Below, one piece after another: positions 9,408-17,826 of a stretch of 64,000 bases of DNA. The position numbers and the translations under genes were made by a program. Within the stretch, counting starts at the first letter, position 1. Every line of letters begins with the position of its first letter. The DNA is from Streptomyces sp. NBC_00708 (GTDB lineage: Bacteria > Actinomycetota > Actinomycetes > Streptomycetales > Streptomycetaceae). The stretch covers positions 6,696,001 to 6,760,000 of the forward strand of contig CP108997.1 in NCBI GenBank assembly GCA_036226585.1, read 5' to 3'. The notes beneath the pieces are model-generated. The model was not told the DNA's origin. It saw only the letters and a list, made by a program, of their open reading frames with translations, and made no database searches.

Positions 9408-10955
9408 ATGAGGCGACCAGTCGCACTGCGACTCTCCGCGGCACTGTCCACGATGGCCCTGGCGGCCGCGACCGGGGCGGTCCTGACGATGCCCGAGGCC
9501 TCGGCCGCGGTGGCGGGCGGCGCCACCGGCTTCGCGAGCCAGAACGGCGGAACCACCGGCGGCGCGGGCGGGCAGACCGTACGGGCCACCACCGGGACCC
9601 AGATCCACCAGGCCCTGTGCGGCCGGGCCAGCAGCAGCACCCCGATCACCATCGAGGTCGAGGGCACCATCAACCACGCCAACACCGCCAAGGTGTCCGG
9701 CGACAGCTGCAACACGGCGGCCGGTGTCATCGAGCTCAAGCAGATCAGCAACGTCACGCTCGTCGGCGTCGGCAGCGGGGCCGTCTTCGATCAACTGGGC
9801 ATCCACATCCGCCAGTCCAGCAACATCATCATCCAGAACGTGACGGTCAAGAACGTCAAGAAGTCCGGTTCGCCCACCTCCAACGGCGGCGACGCCATCG
9901 GCATGGAGAGCGACGTCCGCAACGTCTGGGTCGACCACGCCACCCTGGAGGCGTCCGGCGGTGAGGACGACGGGTTCGACGGCCTCTTCGACATGAAGGA
10001 CAACACCCAGTACGTGACGCTGTCCTACAGCACCCTGCGCAACTCCGGCCGGGGCGGCCTCATCGGCTCCAGCGAGACCCAGCTCGACAACGGCTACGTC
10101 ACGTTCCACCACAACCTGTACGAGAACGTCGACTCCCGTACGCCCCTGCTGCGCGGCGGCGTCGCCCACATCTACAACAACTACTACGTGAAGCTGAACA
10201 AGTCCGGGATCAACTCCCGCGCCGGCGCCCACGCCAAGGTGGACAACAACTACTTCAAGGACTCCAAGGACGTCCTCGGCACCTTCTACACGGACACCAC
10301 CGGCTACTGGCAGGTGAGCGGCAACACCTTCGACAACGTCACCTGGTCCTCACCCGGCACCGAGAACCACCCGGCCGGACCCGACCCGAAGTCCAACACC
10401 ACCGTCAGCATCCCCTACGCGTACACCCTCGACGCCGCCTCCTGCGTGCCCTCCCTCGTGACCAGCACGGCCGGCGCCGGCAAGGGGCTGAAGGTCTCCG
10501 ACGGCGACTGCTCCACCACCACACCGACCCCCGACCCGACCGACCCCACGCCGGACCCGACCGACCCCACCGACCCGACCACGCCCGGCGGCACCAACCT
10601 CAGCCTCGGCGCCGGCGCCGACGGCTCCAGCAAGGCGAGCGGAACCAGCTACGGCAACGTGCGCGACGGCGACCTCGGCACCTACTGGTCCCCGGCCGGC
10701 TCGACCGGCTCCGTCTCCGTCAAGTGGCCCTCCGCCACCAGCGTCTCCGCCGTCACCATCCGCGAGGCCGCGGGCGCCCAGGGCGTGATCGGCTCCTGGC
10801 GGCTGCTGAACGCCGACACCGGAGCGGTCCTCAGGACCGGCAGCGGGGCGGGCAGCGTCACCGTCCCGGCCACCTCCCTGCGCAAGCTCACCTTCGAGAT
10901 CACCGGCGCCAGTGGTACGCCGAAGGTCGCGGAGTTCGAGACGTACGCCGGATAG
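9408..10955 (+). CDS. Secreted pectate lyase (PL1) with C-terminal carbohydrate-binding-like domain
   Basis: Cleaves polygalacturonate by beta-elimination outside the cell. A signal peptide (residues 1-33, ending PEASAA) is followed by a right-handed beta-helix PL1 domain to about residue 350. It has the VWVDHATLEA/DGLFDMK metal-binding region, RGGLIGSS, and the NVDSRTPLLRGGVAHIYNNY strand typical of Ca-dependent lyases. A TPDPTDPTPDPTDPTDP linker joins a C-terminal discoidin-like (F5/8, CBM32-like) domain with a jelly-roll pattern. The start at 9408 has GGGAAC 6 nt upstream; an in-frame ATG at 9396 is less well placed. Expression is likely under a LacI-type repressor. Confidence 0.88.
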   Translation: MRRPVALRLSAALSTMALAAATGAVLTMPEASAAVAGGATGFASQNGGTTGGAGGQTVRATTGTQIHQALCGRASSSTPITIEVEGTINHANTAKVSGDSCNTAAGVIELKQISNVTLVGVGSGAVFDQLGIHIRQSSNIIIQNVTVKNVKKSGSPTSNGGDAIGMESDVRNVWVDHATLEASGGEDDGFDGLFDMKDNTQYVTLSYSTLRNSGRGGLIGSSETQLDNGYVTFHHNLYENVDSRTPLLRGGVAHIYNNYYVKLNKSGINSRAGAHAKVDNNYFKDSKDVLGTFYTDTTGYWQVSGNTFDNVTWSSPGTENHPAGPDPKSNTTVSIPYAYTLDAASCVPSLVTSTAGAGKGLKVSDGDCSTTTPTPDPTDPTPDPTDPTDPTTPGGTNLSLGAGADGSSKASGTSYGNVRDGDLGTYWSPAGSTGSVSVKWPSATSVSAVTIREAAGAQGVIGSWRLLNADTGAVLRTGSGAGSVTVPATSLRKLTFEITGASGTPKVAEFETYAG

Positions 10956-10972
10956 CGGCGCGACCACGGCCG

Positions 10973-11016
10973 GGCGGCCCGGTCCGGGAGCAGCGACCTC
11001 CCCGGACCGGGCCGCC
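10973..11016 (+). terminator. Terminator after pectate lyase
   Basis: Perfect 16-bp stem, arms 10973-10988 and 11001-11016 (arm GGCGGCCCGGTCCGGG), 12-nt loop, 17 bp past the stop codon. Confidence 0.75.
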
Positions 11017-11177
11017 GCATGTGTGGGTGGAGCGAGGGCACCGAAACCACGGACGAAACCGGGCGATACCCCGGCGATCACTGGGTACGCGTGCCGGGAC
11101 CGATACACGCACCGCTGCGCCGGACGGATGGGCGCGGCCGGTGATTCGGACGATCGACGAAGGCAGGGTGACCTCGT

Positions 11178-11387
11178 ATGAGCACGATGGAGCGTCAGGC
11201 CCACGCCACCGATGAGCCGGTGAACGTGCTGGTCTCGCGTGCCTCGCGGCAGATCTCGGTGCCGGCTGCCGTCGCCGCCCCGGCGGGCGAGCGGCAGATC
11301 ACCGAGGCCGGGCCGCCCGTGCCCGGACAGACCGTCGACAGCGTCAGGGCCGATGTGGCAGAGACCAAGGAAAAGGCACACCGATGA
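11178..11387 (+). CDS. Holin-like (DUF1469/YqjE-type) protein lacking its membrane domain
   Basis: Predicted 69-residue protein. In Streptomyces the gene before a DUF3618-DUF4235 pair normally encodes a phage-holin-family III membrane protein of roughly 140 residues. Here the N-terminal part (EPVNVLVSRASRQISV) and the C-terminal part (PPVPGQTVDSVRADVAETKE) of such a protein seem to be kept, but the two central hydrophobic helices are absent and replaced by about 15 residues. Reading frame, start and the 4-nt overlap with the next gene are intact. An in-frame internal deletion is the simplest explanation (inference from remembered family layout). It may still be translated to couple the downstream genes. 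Confidence 0.55.
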   Translation: MSTMERQAHATDEPVNVLVSRASRQISVPAAVAAPAGERQITEAGPPVPGQTVDSVRADVAETKEKAHR

Positions 11388-11851
11388 GCGACACCCACCG
11401 GACGGACGACGAGAACCCCACACCCGAGGATCTGCGCAGGCAGGTCGAGCACACCCGTGACGAGCTCGGGATGACCGTCGAGGCGCTGGCCGCCAAGGCC
11501 GACGTCAAGGCGCAGGCGAAGGAGAGGACGGCCGCTGTGAAGCAGCAGACCGCGGAGAAGGCCGCTCTGGCCACAGGCCAGGTGCGCGACAAGGCGGCCC
11601 AGGTCGCCCAGAAGCTGAAGGAACACACGCCCGACCCCGTGCTGGAGAAGACGGCCCAGGCCGCCGCCCAGGTACGCGAGAGCGCGGCGAAGGCCGGACA
11701 GTACGCGGCGGACAAGGCGCCCGAACCGCTGCGCGGGACGGCCGGCCAGGCCGCCACCGCGGCGCGCGCCCACCGCATCCCGCTGCTCGCGGCCGGCGCA
11801 CTGATCGCCGCCGTCCTGCTGATCCGCCGCAGCCGGAGCCACCGCCGGTGA
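11384..11851 (+). CDS. DUF3618 protein
   Basis: Protein of 155 residues. The N-terminal signature PEDLRRQVEHTRDELGMTVE is the DUF3618 motif. The middle (residues 40-125) is a long Ala/Lys/Gln-rich amphipathic, probably coiled-coil helix (VRDKAAQVAQKLKEH; AAAQVRESAAKAGQYAADKA). The C-terminus is a single membrane helix (IPLLAAGALIAAVLLI) with a basic tail. It is probably a membrane-anchored helical protein; function unknown. Its start overlaps the preceding gene by 4 nt and its stop overlaps the DUF4235 start by 4 nt, so the three form a coupled operon. Confidence 0.8.
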   Translation: MSDTHRTDDENPTPEDLRRQVEHTRDELGMTVEALAAKADVKAQAKERTAAVKQQTAEKAALATGQVRDKAAQVAQKLKEHTPDPVLEKTAQAAAQVRESAAKAGQYAADKAPEPLRGTAGQAATAARAHRIPLLAAGALIAAVLLIRRSRSHRR

Positions 11852-12114
11852 ACGCGGCCAAGATCGCGTACAAGCCGGTCGGGCTCGTGCTCGGCGCCGC
11901 GGGCGGCATGCTCGCCGGCCTGGCCTTCAAGCAGGTGTGGAAGGTCATCGAGGGCGAGGGCGACGCCCCCGACGCCATGGACGAGGACCGCCGCTGGAGG
12001 GAGATCCTGCTGGCGGCGGCCGTCCAGGGCGCGATCTTCGCCGTGGTCAAGGCGGCGATAGAGCGTTCGGGCGCCGTGACCGCCCGCCGTCTGACGGGCA
12101 CCTGGCCGGGCTGA
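11848..12114 (+). CDS. DUF4235 membrane protein
   Basis: Protein of 88 residues with two hydrophobic segments (GLVLGAAGGMLAGLAF; EILLAAAVQGAIFAVVKAAI) separated by an acidic loop. This is the DUF4235 pattern, including AFKQVWKVI. The GTG start overlaps the DUF3618 stop. Last gene of the three-gene unit, with a strong terminator 12 bp after the stop. Function unknown; the family usually co-occurs with DUF3618 and holin-like proteins. Confidence 0.8.
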   Translation: MNAAKIAYKPVGLVLGAAGGMLAGLAFKQVWKVIEGEGDAPDAMDEDRRWREILLAAAVQGAIFAVVKAAIERSGAVTARRLTGTWPG

Positions 12115-12126
12115 GGCAGCGGAAAA

Positions 12127-12166
12127 GGAGGGGGCCGGTGCCCGTGACAGGACACCGGCCCCCTCC
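12127..12166 (+). terminator. Terminator after the DUF4235 gene
   Basis: Perfect 14-bp stem with arms GGAGGGGGCCGGTG (12127-12140) and its complement (12153-12166), preceded by AAAA and followed by GCTG. Confidence 0.75.
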
Positions 12167-12273
12167 GCTGTGCGCGGCCCTCACGGCGGGCCCGCCGCGG
12201 CAGCCTCGCCGGGGACGGGCGCGGGCGGGCTCTGGGCCTGCGAACCCCGCGCTCATCGGGGAACGTGGAGCAC

Positions 12274-12519
12274 ATGACTCCTTCGCAGACCCCGGACCCC
12301 GACCCGGACCCCCACGAGACCCCGGGCCGGGCGCGCGGCGGCGGAGTGCCGCCCGGTGAGACCCCGCCCCCCGAGAGCGGCTTGTCGGGGACGGGCCCCC
12401 GGGACACCACGTACAACCCGCCGAAGGGCTGGGCGAAGGCGCCGATGGCACTGATCATCGGCGTGACGCTGCTCATCGCGGCGTTCTTCCTGGTCTACGC
12501 GATCATCCTGCTGCTCTGA
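12274..12519 (+). CDS. DUF6480 small membrane protein
   Basis: Protein of 81 residues. The N-terminal 50 residues are Pro/Gly-rich (SQTPDPDPDPHETPG; GGGVPPGETPPPESG), then YNPPKGWAKAP leads into one membrane helix (MALIIGVTLLIAAFFLVYAI). This is the DUF6480 layout, and ATG 12274 matches the usual MTPS-type beginning. A GTG at 12265 is an alternative start. No function is known. Confidence 0.72.
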   Translation: MTPSQTPDPDPDPHETPGRARGGGVPPGETPPPESGLSGTGPRDTTYNPPKGWAKAPMALIIGVTLLIAAFFLVYAIILLL

Positions 12520-12573
12520 CGCGGCGGGACGGACGACCCGAACGGCGGAACCGCAGGGAGCGGGCAGGCCGGC

Positions 12574-13242
12574 TCAGGAGTTGTCGACGATCTGGTACAG
12601 GTAGATCAGCTGGTGCTCGTCGTCCGGCAGCGAGTTCGGGTCGCCGTCGGGCACATCCGTCCGGAAGTAGAACTGCGGCGCCTCGGGGCCGTTGAGCTGC
12701 CCGTTGTCCTGCATGGCGGCCATCCGGTCGAGGAACAGGTCGACCGAGGGCGTCTTCGTCCCGATGTCCTTCGCGAGCGCGCCGCCCAGCACCACCTTCA
12801 GGTGCTCCGTGTCGATCCGTACCTGCGTCGCCGACCCCCGCGCGCTGGTCGGCCGGAACGTGAAGCCCGAACCGTCGCACTCGTACATGCCGAAGACCAG
12901 GCCCATCACCGTCGGGCTCTCGCCGCCCCAGCTGACGGACGCCGCCGAGCCGTACGGCCCCTGGCCCCCGTGCTCGCACACCGAGCCCTGCGGAGGCGTC
13001 TGCCGGTCCGCGAACTTCCACCCGCCGGTGCTGCCGCCGCCGGTCGCGGTCTCCTTCGGCGTCGCCTTCCCCGTCGGCTCGGCGGCGGGCTTCGACGCCG
13101 TGTCCGAGGGCCCCGACGCACTCGCGGACGGACTCGCCGCACCGCCGGCGTTATCGTCGCCCCCGCCCGGCTCGCACGCCGTGGTCGCCAGGGCCGCCGC
13201 GACGGCCAGCCCCAGGGCGTACAGCCTCATGTTCCTGTGCAT
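12574..13242 (-). CDS. Putative secreted lipoprotein
   Basis: Protein of 222 residues with a lipoprotein signal peptide: LYALGLAVAAALATTAC ends in a lipobox cysteine at about residue 23. A Ser/Pro/Thr-rich linker follows to residue 80, then a globular domain with two cysteines (GSVCEHGGQGPYG; GMYECDGSG) that may form a disulphide. I do not recognise the domain. The ATG at 13242 has GGGGGA at correct spacing; ATG 13230 is a weaker choice. It is a single gene facing DUF6480. Confidence 0.7.
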   Translation of the reverse strand: MHRNMRLYALGLAVAAALATTACEPGGGDDNAGGAASPSASASGPSDTASKPAAEPTGKATPKETATGGGSTGGWKFADRQTPPQGSVCEHGGQGPYGSAASVSWGGESPTVMGLVFGMYECDGSGFTFRPTSARGSATQVRIDTEHLKVVLGGALAKDIGTKTPSVDLFLDRMAAMQDNGQLNGPEAPQFYFRTDVPDGDPNSLPDDEHQLIYLYQIVDNS

Positions 13243-13414
13243 CAGATCCCCCGATGTTCCGCACGTGGTGATGTGCATGACCAATGAATGGTGCATGGGC
13301 AGTGTGTGCCCGGACCCCGGTGTTCCGCGCCGCCCGTTCCGTACCGTTACGGAGCGGGGACACGGGCGCAGCAATCGCGGCAGCGGGGCACCGCTCCCGC
13401 ACCTCCCCGGCCGC

Positions 13415-13903
13415 TCAGCTCACGGGTCGGTCAGCGGCGTTGAGCCAGTAGTCGGCGAGCATCTCGCCCGGCCAGGCCGGCTGGCGCACGGGTCCGCGCG
13501 GTGCCATCTCCCGGAAGTACGGGGCCAGGTCCAGGACCGGCGTCCCGTCGACGGCGTCGAGGTCCGTCACCAGGAGGTCGCGGCCTTCCACGCCGAGCAG
13601 CCTCGGGTAGCTGATGGCCAACTGGTTGGGCCTGCGGTGATTGCGGTGGACGAAGGTGCCGGTCGCCGGCCACTGCGGGTTGCCCCGCGGGCTGCGCGCG
13701 TGGAGCTGGACATCGTCCGGCCGGGCCAGGTGAAAGGTCCAGGTCACCGCCAGGTGGGAGAACTCCTCGATGCCCTGGAGGGTTTCGAGGGGGTAGGTCT
13801 CGTTGAGCCGGATGACCGCCCGGACCCCGCCCTGGTAGTCGTCCCGGACCCGGGTGTGGCCGCCCACGACCGTAGCGACCGGTTGCACTTCGTAGGTTGC
13901 CAT
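13415..13903 (-). CDS. TrmO-family (UPF0066/YaeB) SAM-dependent methyltransferase-like protein
   Basis: Protein of 162 residues. It shows the YaeB/TrmO layout: an N-terminal VQPVATVVGGHTRV strand, GIEEFSHLAVTWTFHL, then HRRPNQLAISYPRLLGVEG (family RPN-I-x-x-S-x-V-x-L region) and LDAVDGTPVLDLAPYF. E. coli TrmO methylates N6 of t6A37 in some tRNAs using SAM. This short actinobacterial version may act on another substrate. It stands alone, 57 bp downstream of the TPR regulator on the same strand. Confidence 0.72.
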   Translation of the reverse strand: MATYEVQPVATVVGGHTRVRDDYQGGVRAVIRLNETYPLETLQGIEEFSHLAVTWTFHLARPDDVQLHARSPRGNPQWPATGTFVHRNHRRPNQLAISYPRLLGVEGRDLLVTDLDAVDGTPVLDLAPYFREMAPRGPVRQPAWPGEMLADYWLNAADRPVS

Positions 13904-13960
13904 CGACGCTCTTCCCTCTTCCCGGCCGACTTGTCCCGCAGCTGCGGATCCGCCCTCCGG

Positions 13961-15349
13961 TCACCCTATGACGCGCAGCAATTCCGTCGCACGGCGGTCG
14001 AGTTCGGCCACGCGGCGGCCACCGCGTCGTCGTACCGGGGAGAGGTCGCTCTGCATGCGGACGATGACGTCACGGGCGCGGCCGGACTGGATACCGGCCA
14101 TGGCGGCGAGGGCTTGTTCCCATGTGGCGCAGGCCTCGTCGAGGTGTCCTTGGCGGACTTGGACGGCTCCGAGATACCCGAGAGTCACGCTGTGGGTACG
14201 GGCGTACTGCTGCCGCCGGCGGGTGGCGACGCTGCGCCTGAAGTGGGACTCGGCGTCCTTGGAGTCGCCCAGGTCCCGCAACGCGCAGGCGGTTTCGTGA
14301 GCGAGCGACGCTTCCTGGAAGAAGCCGACGCGGCCGGGGGCCTCCTCGGCATCGGAGCGTGCGAGGTCCCTCTCCGCGCGGCTGATGGCCGCGAGGGTGC
14401 CCCGGCGGTCGCCGTCGGCGGCCAGGGCGCGGGCGTGCACGATGGCGAGGAGGGCCTTCTCCCGGGAGCCGGCCTGGGCGTAGTGCGTGCGCGACATCGA
14501 GGCGTCGGCCAGGTCGAGGGCTCTGCGGGGGTGCCCGAGGTCGACCGCCTGGTGGGCGAGGGCGCGCAGGATGTGGCCGCCCAGGGGTCCGTCGCCGGCC
14601 TCGGCCGCGATGCGCGCGGCTGCGGTCAGATAGCGCTGGGCCGTGCGGTGTTCGGAGGCGTCGAACGCCATCCATCCGGCGAGGTAGGTCATCTCCGCCA
14701 CGGCGGAGTACGTGTCGCGGCGGTGCTGTTCGGTCCGGAAGGTGCTGCCCAGAAGGGGGACGCCCTCGTCGCGGAGGTGGCCGGCCAGGGCGGAGCGGCC
14801 CGAGGCCCCACCGCGCTGCTGGTCCCGCGCGGAGTAGAAGGCGGTCAGCCTGCGTAAGTCGTCGATGTCGGCCCGGGTCACCTGCCGGGACGAGGTCGCC
14901 GGGCGGGAAGCCGCCGCGGCCGGAGCGGCTGACCACCACGAGGCGGCGGGCAGCGCGAGCCCGGCGGCCGAATAGGCGGTGGTCGCCAGCAGTTTGCGTC
15001 GGTGCATGTCCAGGTCGTCGCTTCCCAGCTCGGCCAGCACGGTCAGAGAGTCGGAACTCCAGTCGGAACGGTTGTCAGCCGCGCCCGTCGGCCGGTCCTC
15101 CAGTCCGAGGCCGGCGAGGGTGAGGCGGCGGCCGAGCCTGCGGGACAGCGTCTCGGCCAGGATATGAGGTGCCCGCCCGCCGGGTCTCGTGCCCTGGATC
15201 CACATTGCGATGTGGGAGCGGGAGACGGCCTCCAGTTCGCGCGCTCCGCTCTCCGCGGCGACGCGGGCGACTCCGGCGGCTGCTTGGGACTGGGACCAGC
15301 CCGCTTCGCGCAGAAGTGCGGCAAGGGCTTCGTTTCGCTCACGGGCCAT
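13961..15349 (-). CDS. NsdA-like HTH/TPR regulator
   Basis: Protein of 462 residues. The first 90 residues carry a Cro/XRE-like DNA-binding region (EALAALLREAGWSQSQAAAG; VSRSHIAMWIQGTRPGGRAP; LSRRLGRRLTLAGLGL) that resembles NsdA, a negative regulator of Streptomyces differentiation. A hydrophobic patch near residues 120-145 precedes a C-terminal array of TPR-like helices (AHQAVDLGHPRRALDLADAS; LGYLGAVQVRQGHLDEACAT). Such proteins usually sense a ligand or partner through the TPR domain. It is divergent from the GH15 gene, but no shared operator is obvious. NsdA identity itself is not claimed. Confidence 0.7.
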   Translation of the reverse strand: MARERNEALAALLREAGWSQSQAAAGVARVAAESGARELEAVSRSHIAMWIQGTRPGGRAPHILAETLSRRLGRRLTLAGLGLEDRPTGAADNRSDWSSDSLTVLAELGSDDLDMHRRKLLATTAYSAAGLALPAASWWSAAPAAAASRPATSSRQVTRADIDDLRRLTAFYSARDQQRGGASGRSALAGHLRDEGVPLLGSTFRTEQHRRDTYSAVAEMTYLAGWMAFDASEHRTAQRYLTAAARIAAEAGDGPLGGHILRALAHQAVDLGHPRRALDLADASMSRTHYAQAGSREKALLAIVHARALAADGDRRGTLAAISRAERDLARSDAEEAPGRVGFFQEASLAHETACALRDLGDSKDAESHFRRSVATRRRQQYARTHSVTLGYLGAVQVRQGHLDEACATWEQALAAMAGIQSGRARDVIVRMQSDLSPVRRRGGRRVAELDRRATELLRVIG

Positions 15350-15614
15350 GGGCCGCCCCCCGGTTCCTCAATGATCTTTGACGCCTTTGACGGCCTCGAC
15401 AGCCGCGCCGGCATACCCCTCGACGGGGTTTCGCGGTTCGCTCAACGTAGCGGCTGAATCGCACGTCCCGCACCCGGTCCGGCTGCCGCGCCCACCCGGG
15501 AACCGCTCGCTGGTTCCCGGCCCGACGACCCGGCCGATCGTTCCGCGAGGGCGGATCGCGCAGCCGCAACTCCCAGCAACGATCCCCTTCGTGGGGCCTA
15601 CGGAGATCCATACG

Positions 15615-17570
15615 ATGAGGCGTCTTCCACGCATCGAGCAGTACGGCTTGATCGGTGACACGCAGACCAGTGCGCATGTCTGTGACGACGGGTCGGTGGA
15701 CTGGCTCTGTCTGCCCCGCTTCGATTCGTCGGCCGTCTTCGCCCGCATCGTCGGTGAACAGCGCCACGGGAGCTGGCAGATCGCCCCCGCCGCTCACGCG
15801 GACACGGGCGGCGGTGGGCTGGTCGCCGAGCGCCGGTACCGGGGCGACTCCCTGGTGCTGGAGTCGGTGTGGCGGACGTCGGCCGGATCGGTGCGTGTCA
15901 CGGACTTCATGCCGCCGCGCCAGGGCGAGCCGCAGGTGATCCGGATCGTCGAGGGCCTGACCGGTGAGGTGAGGATGCTCTCGGCCATGCGTCCGCGCCC
16001 CGGCTACGGCCGGGTCCATCCATGGATCCACGAGGTCGGCGGGCGCATGGTCGCGGTGGCCGGCGCGGACGCGCTGTGGCTCGACAGCGGTGCCCGGCAG
16101 GTGGAGAAGGACGGCGTGATCGTCAGTGCCTTCACCGTCGCCGCCGGACAGACCCGGGCGTTCGTACTGACCTGGTGCCCGTCCCACGCTCCCGCGCCGG
16201 CCGTTCCGGATCCGGCGGTCGCGCTCGACGCGACGCTCGCCTTCTGGGCGGACTGGACGCGGCAATGCGTCTACGACGGGCCCTACCGCGAGGCCGTGGT
16301 CCGGTCGTTGATCACGTTGAAGGCGATGACGTACGCGCCCAGCGGGGGGATGGTCGCGGCGCCCACGACATCGTTGCCGGAGGAGATCGGCGGCGGCCGG
16401 AACTGGGACTACCGCTTCACCTGGCTGCGGGACGCCGCGACGACGCTGGCCGCGCTGCTGGGCACCGGATACCTGGAGGAGGCGCAGGCGTGGCGTCGGT
16501 GGCTGCTGCGTGCCGTGGCCGGTGACCCGGAGAACCTGCAGATCATGTACGGGATCACCGCGGAGCGCGATCTGCGGGAGCGGGAGCTGCCGTGGCTGCC
16601 CGGGTACGAGGGCTCCGCCCCCGTCAGGGTCGGAAACGGTGCCGCGGAACAGCTCCAGCTCGATGTGTACGGGGAGGTGATCGAGACCCTGTACCTCGCG
16701 CACCGGAGCGGTGCCGCCCACTGCGCCGACACCGCGGTGCTGCACCGGCGTCTCGTCGAGCACCTGGCGCAGCGGTGGCAGGAGCCCGACGAGGGCATCT
16801 GGGAGATACGCGGGGCGCGCCGGCACTTCGTGCACTCCAAGGTGATGGCCTGGGTGGCGGTGGACCGCACCATCCGCCTGGTCGAGGCGGGTGCGCTCGA
16901 CATGGACCCGGTCGCCCTGACCGAACTGCGGGAGGCGATCCATCGCGAGGTGTGCGCGAGGGGGTTCGACCCGGTGCGCAACACGTTCACCCAGTCCTAC
17001 GGGTCCCGGGAGCTGGACGCGGCCACCCTGCTGATCCCGAGCGTCGGCTTCCTGCCCGCCGACGACCCCCGCGTCATCGGCACCGTGGACGCGGTACGCC
17101 GGGAACTCGCGTCCCCGGACGGTCTCGTGTCCCGGTACCCGACCTCGGGTGAGGACGCCGGGGTGGACGGGCTGGCCGGTGACGAGGGGGCCTTCCTCCT
17201 GTGTTCCTTCTGGCTCGTCGACGCGCTGGCGCTGACCGGCCGCGTCGACGAAGCGACCGCCCTCTTCGAGCACGTGCTGACGCTGCGCAGTGAACTCGGT
17301 CTCCTGGCCGAGGAGTACGACCCCGTCCGGGGGCGCCAGCTCGGCAACTTCCCGCAGGCCTTCAGCCACATGGGGCTGATCCAGTCCGCCCGGCTCCTGG
17401 CGCACCTGGCGGCGCGGCCCGCGCCGCCGGGTGCGTCCTCACGCTCCCTGCGCCCCGCATGGGCCGGCCCGGTGAACGCCGGCCCCGGCGGGGGCGCTCA
17501 GCCGATGCCCTCGACGATGCGGAAGTCGCGCTCGACGCCGTCGGAGAGGGCGGCCAGCGCCTCCTGGTAG
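15615..17570 (+). CDS. Glycoside hydrolase family 15 (trehalase/glucoamylase-like)
   Basis: Cytoplasmic alpha-glucosidic enzyme of 651 residues without signal peptide. It starts with the GH15-like IEQYGLIGDTQTSAHVCDDG and SVDWLCLPRFDSSAVFARI. The (alpha/alpha)6 barrel has GGGRNWDYRFTWLRDA, the family hallmark, and ends GNFPQAFSHMGLIQSA. Mycobacterial relatives are trehalases; glucoamylase activity is also possible. The ATG at 15615 has GGAG at 9-nt spacing. Family homology ends near residue 605, and the last 45 residues look like read-through sequence that overlaps the convergent DUF1330 gene by 73 nt. Confidence 0.85.
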   Translation: MRRLPRIEQYGLIGDTQTSAHVCDDGSVDWLCLPRFDSSAVFARIVGEQRHGSWQIAPAAHADTGGGGLVAERRYRGDSLVLESVWRTSAGSVRVTDFMPPRQGEPQVIRIVEGLTGEVRMLSAMRPRPGYGRVHPWIHEVGGRMVAVAGADALWLDSGARQVEKDGVIVSAFTVAAGQTRAFVLTWCPSHAPAPAVPDPAVALDATLAFWADWTRQCVYDGPYREAVVRSLITLKAMTYAPSGGMVAAPTTSLPEEIGGGRNWDYRFTWLRDAATTLAALLGTGYLEEAQAWRRWLLRAVAGDPENLQIMYGITAERDLRERELPWLPGYEGSAPVRVGNGAAEQLQLDVYGEVIETLYLAHRSGAAHCADTAVLHRRLVEHLAQRWQEPDEGIWEIRGARRHFVHSKVMAWVAVDRTIRLVEAGALDMDPVALTELREAIHREVCARGFDPVRNTFTQSYGSRELDAATLLIPSVGFLPADDPRVIGTVDAVRRELASPDGLVSRYPTSGEDAGVDGLAGDEGAFLLCSFWLVDALALTGRVDEATALFEHVLTLRSELGLLAEEYDPVRGRQLGNFPQAFSHMGLIQSARLLAHLAARPAPPGASSRSLRPAWAGPVNAGPGGGAQPMPSTMRKSRSTPSERAASASW

Positions 17571-17791
17571 GCCGTACTTTCGCGCGCCGCGACCGCTTGC
17601 TCGAAGCTGTCGAACTCGATCAGGACCGTGCGCTCGGCGATCCCGGCGTCGTGCGCCGCGACCCGGCCGCCACGGACGAGGACCCGGCCGCCCCCGGCCT
17701 TGACGGCCGGAGCGGCCAGCTTGTTGTAGGCCGCCAGCTTCTCGGGGTCGGAAATGGTGCGGTAGACGCTGACCCAGTAGCCCTTGGGCAT
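17498..17791 (-). CDS. DUF1330 protein
   Basis: Small ferredoxin-fold protein of 97 residues with the DUF1330 features: YWVSVYRTISDPEKLAAYNK, a central VLVRGGR strand, ERTVLIEFDSFEQAVAARES and STAYQEALA. The fold resembles dimeric alpha-beta barrel proteins (EthD/Dabb); no reaction is established. GGAGG precedes the ATG at 17791. The 3' end overlaps the GH15 3' end. It lies 35 bp downstream of the MFS gene on the same strand and may be co-transcribed with it. Confidence 0.85.
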   Translation of the reverse strand: MPKGYWVSVYRTISDPEKLAAYNKLAAPAVKAGGGRVLVRGGRVAAHDAGIAERTVLIEFDSFEQAVAARESTAYQEALAALSDGVERDFRIVEGIG

Positions 17792-17826
17792 GGAACCTCC
17801 AGTGTGTGGTGACGAGTGCGTACGGC

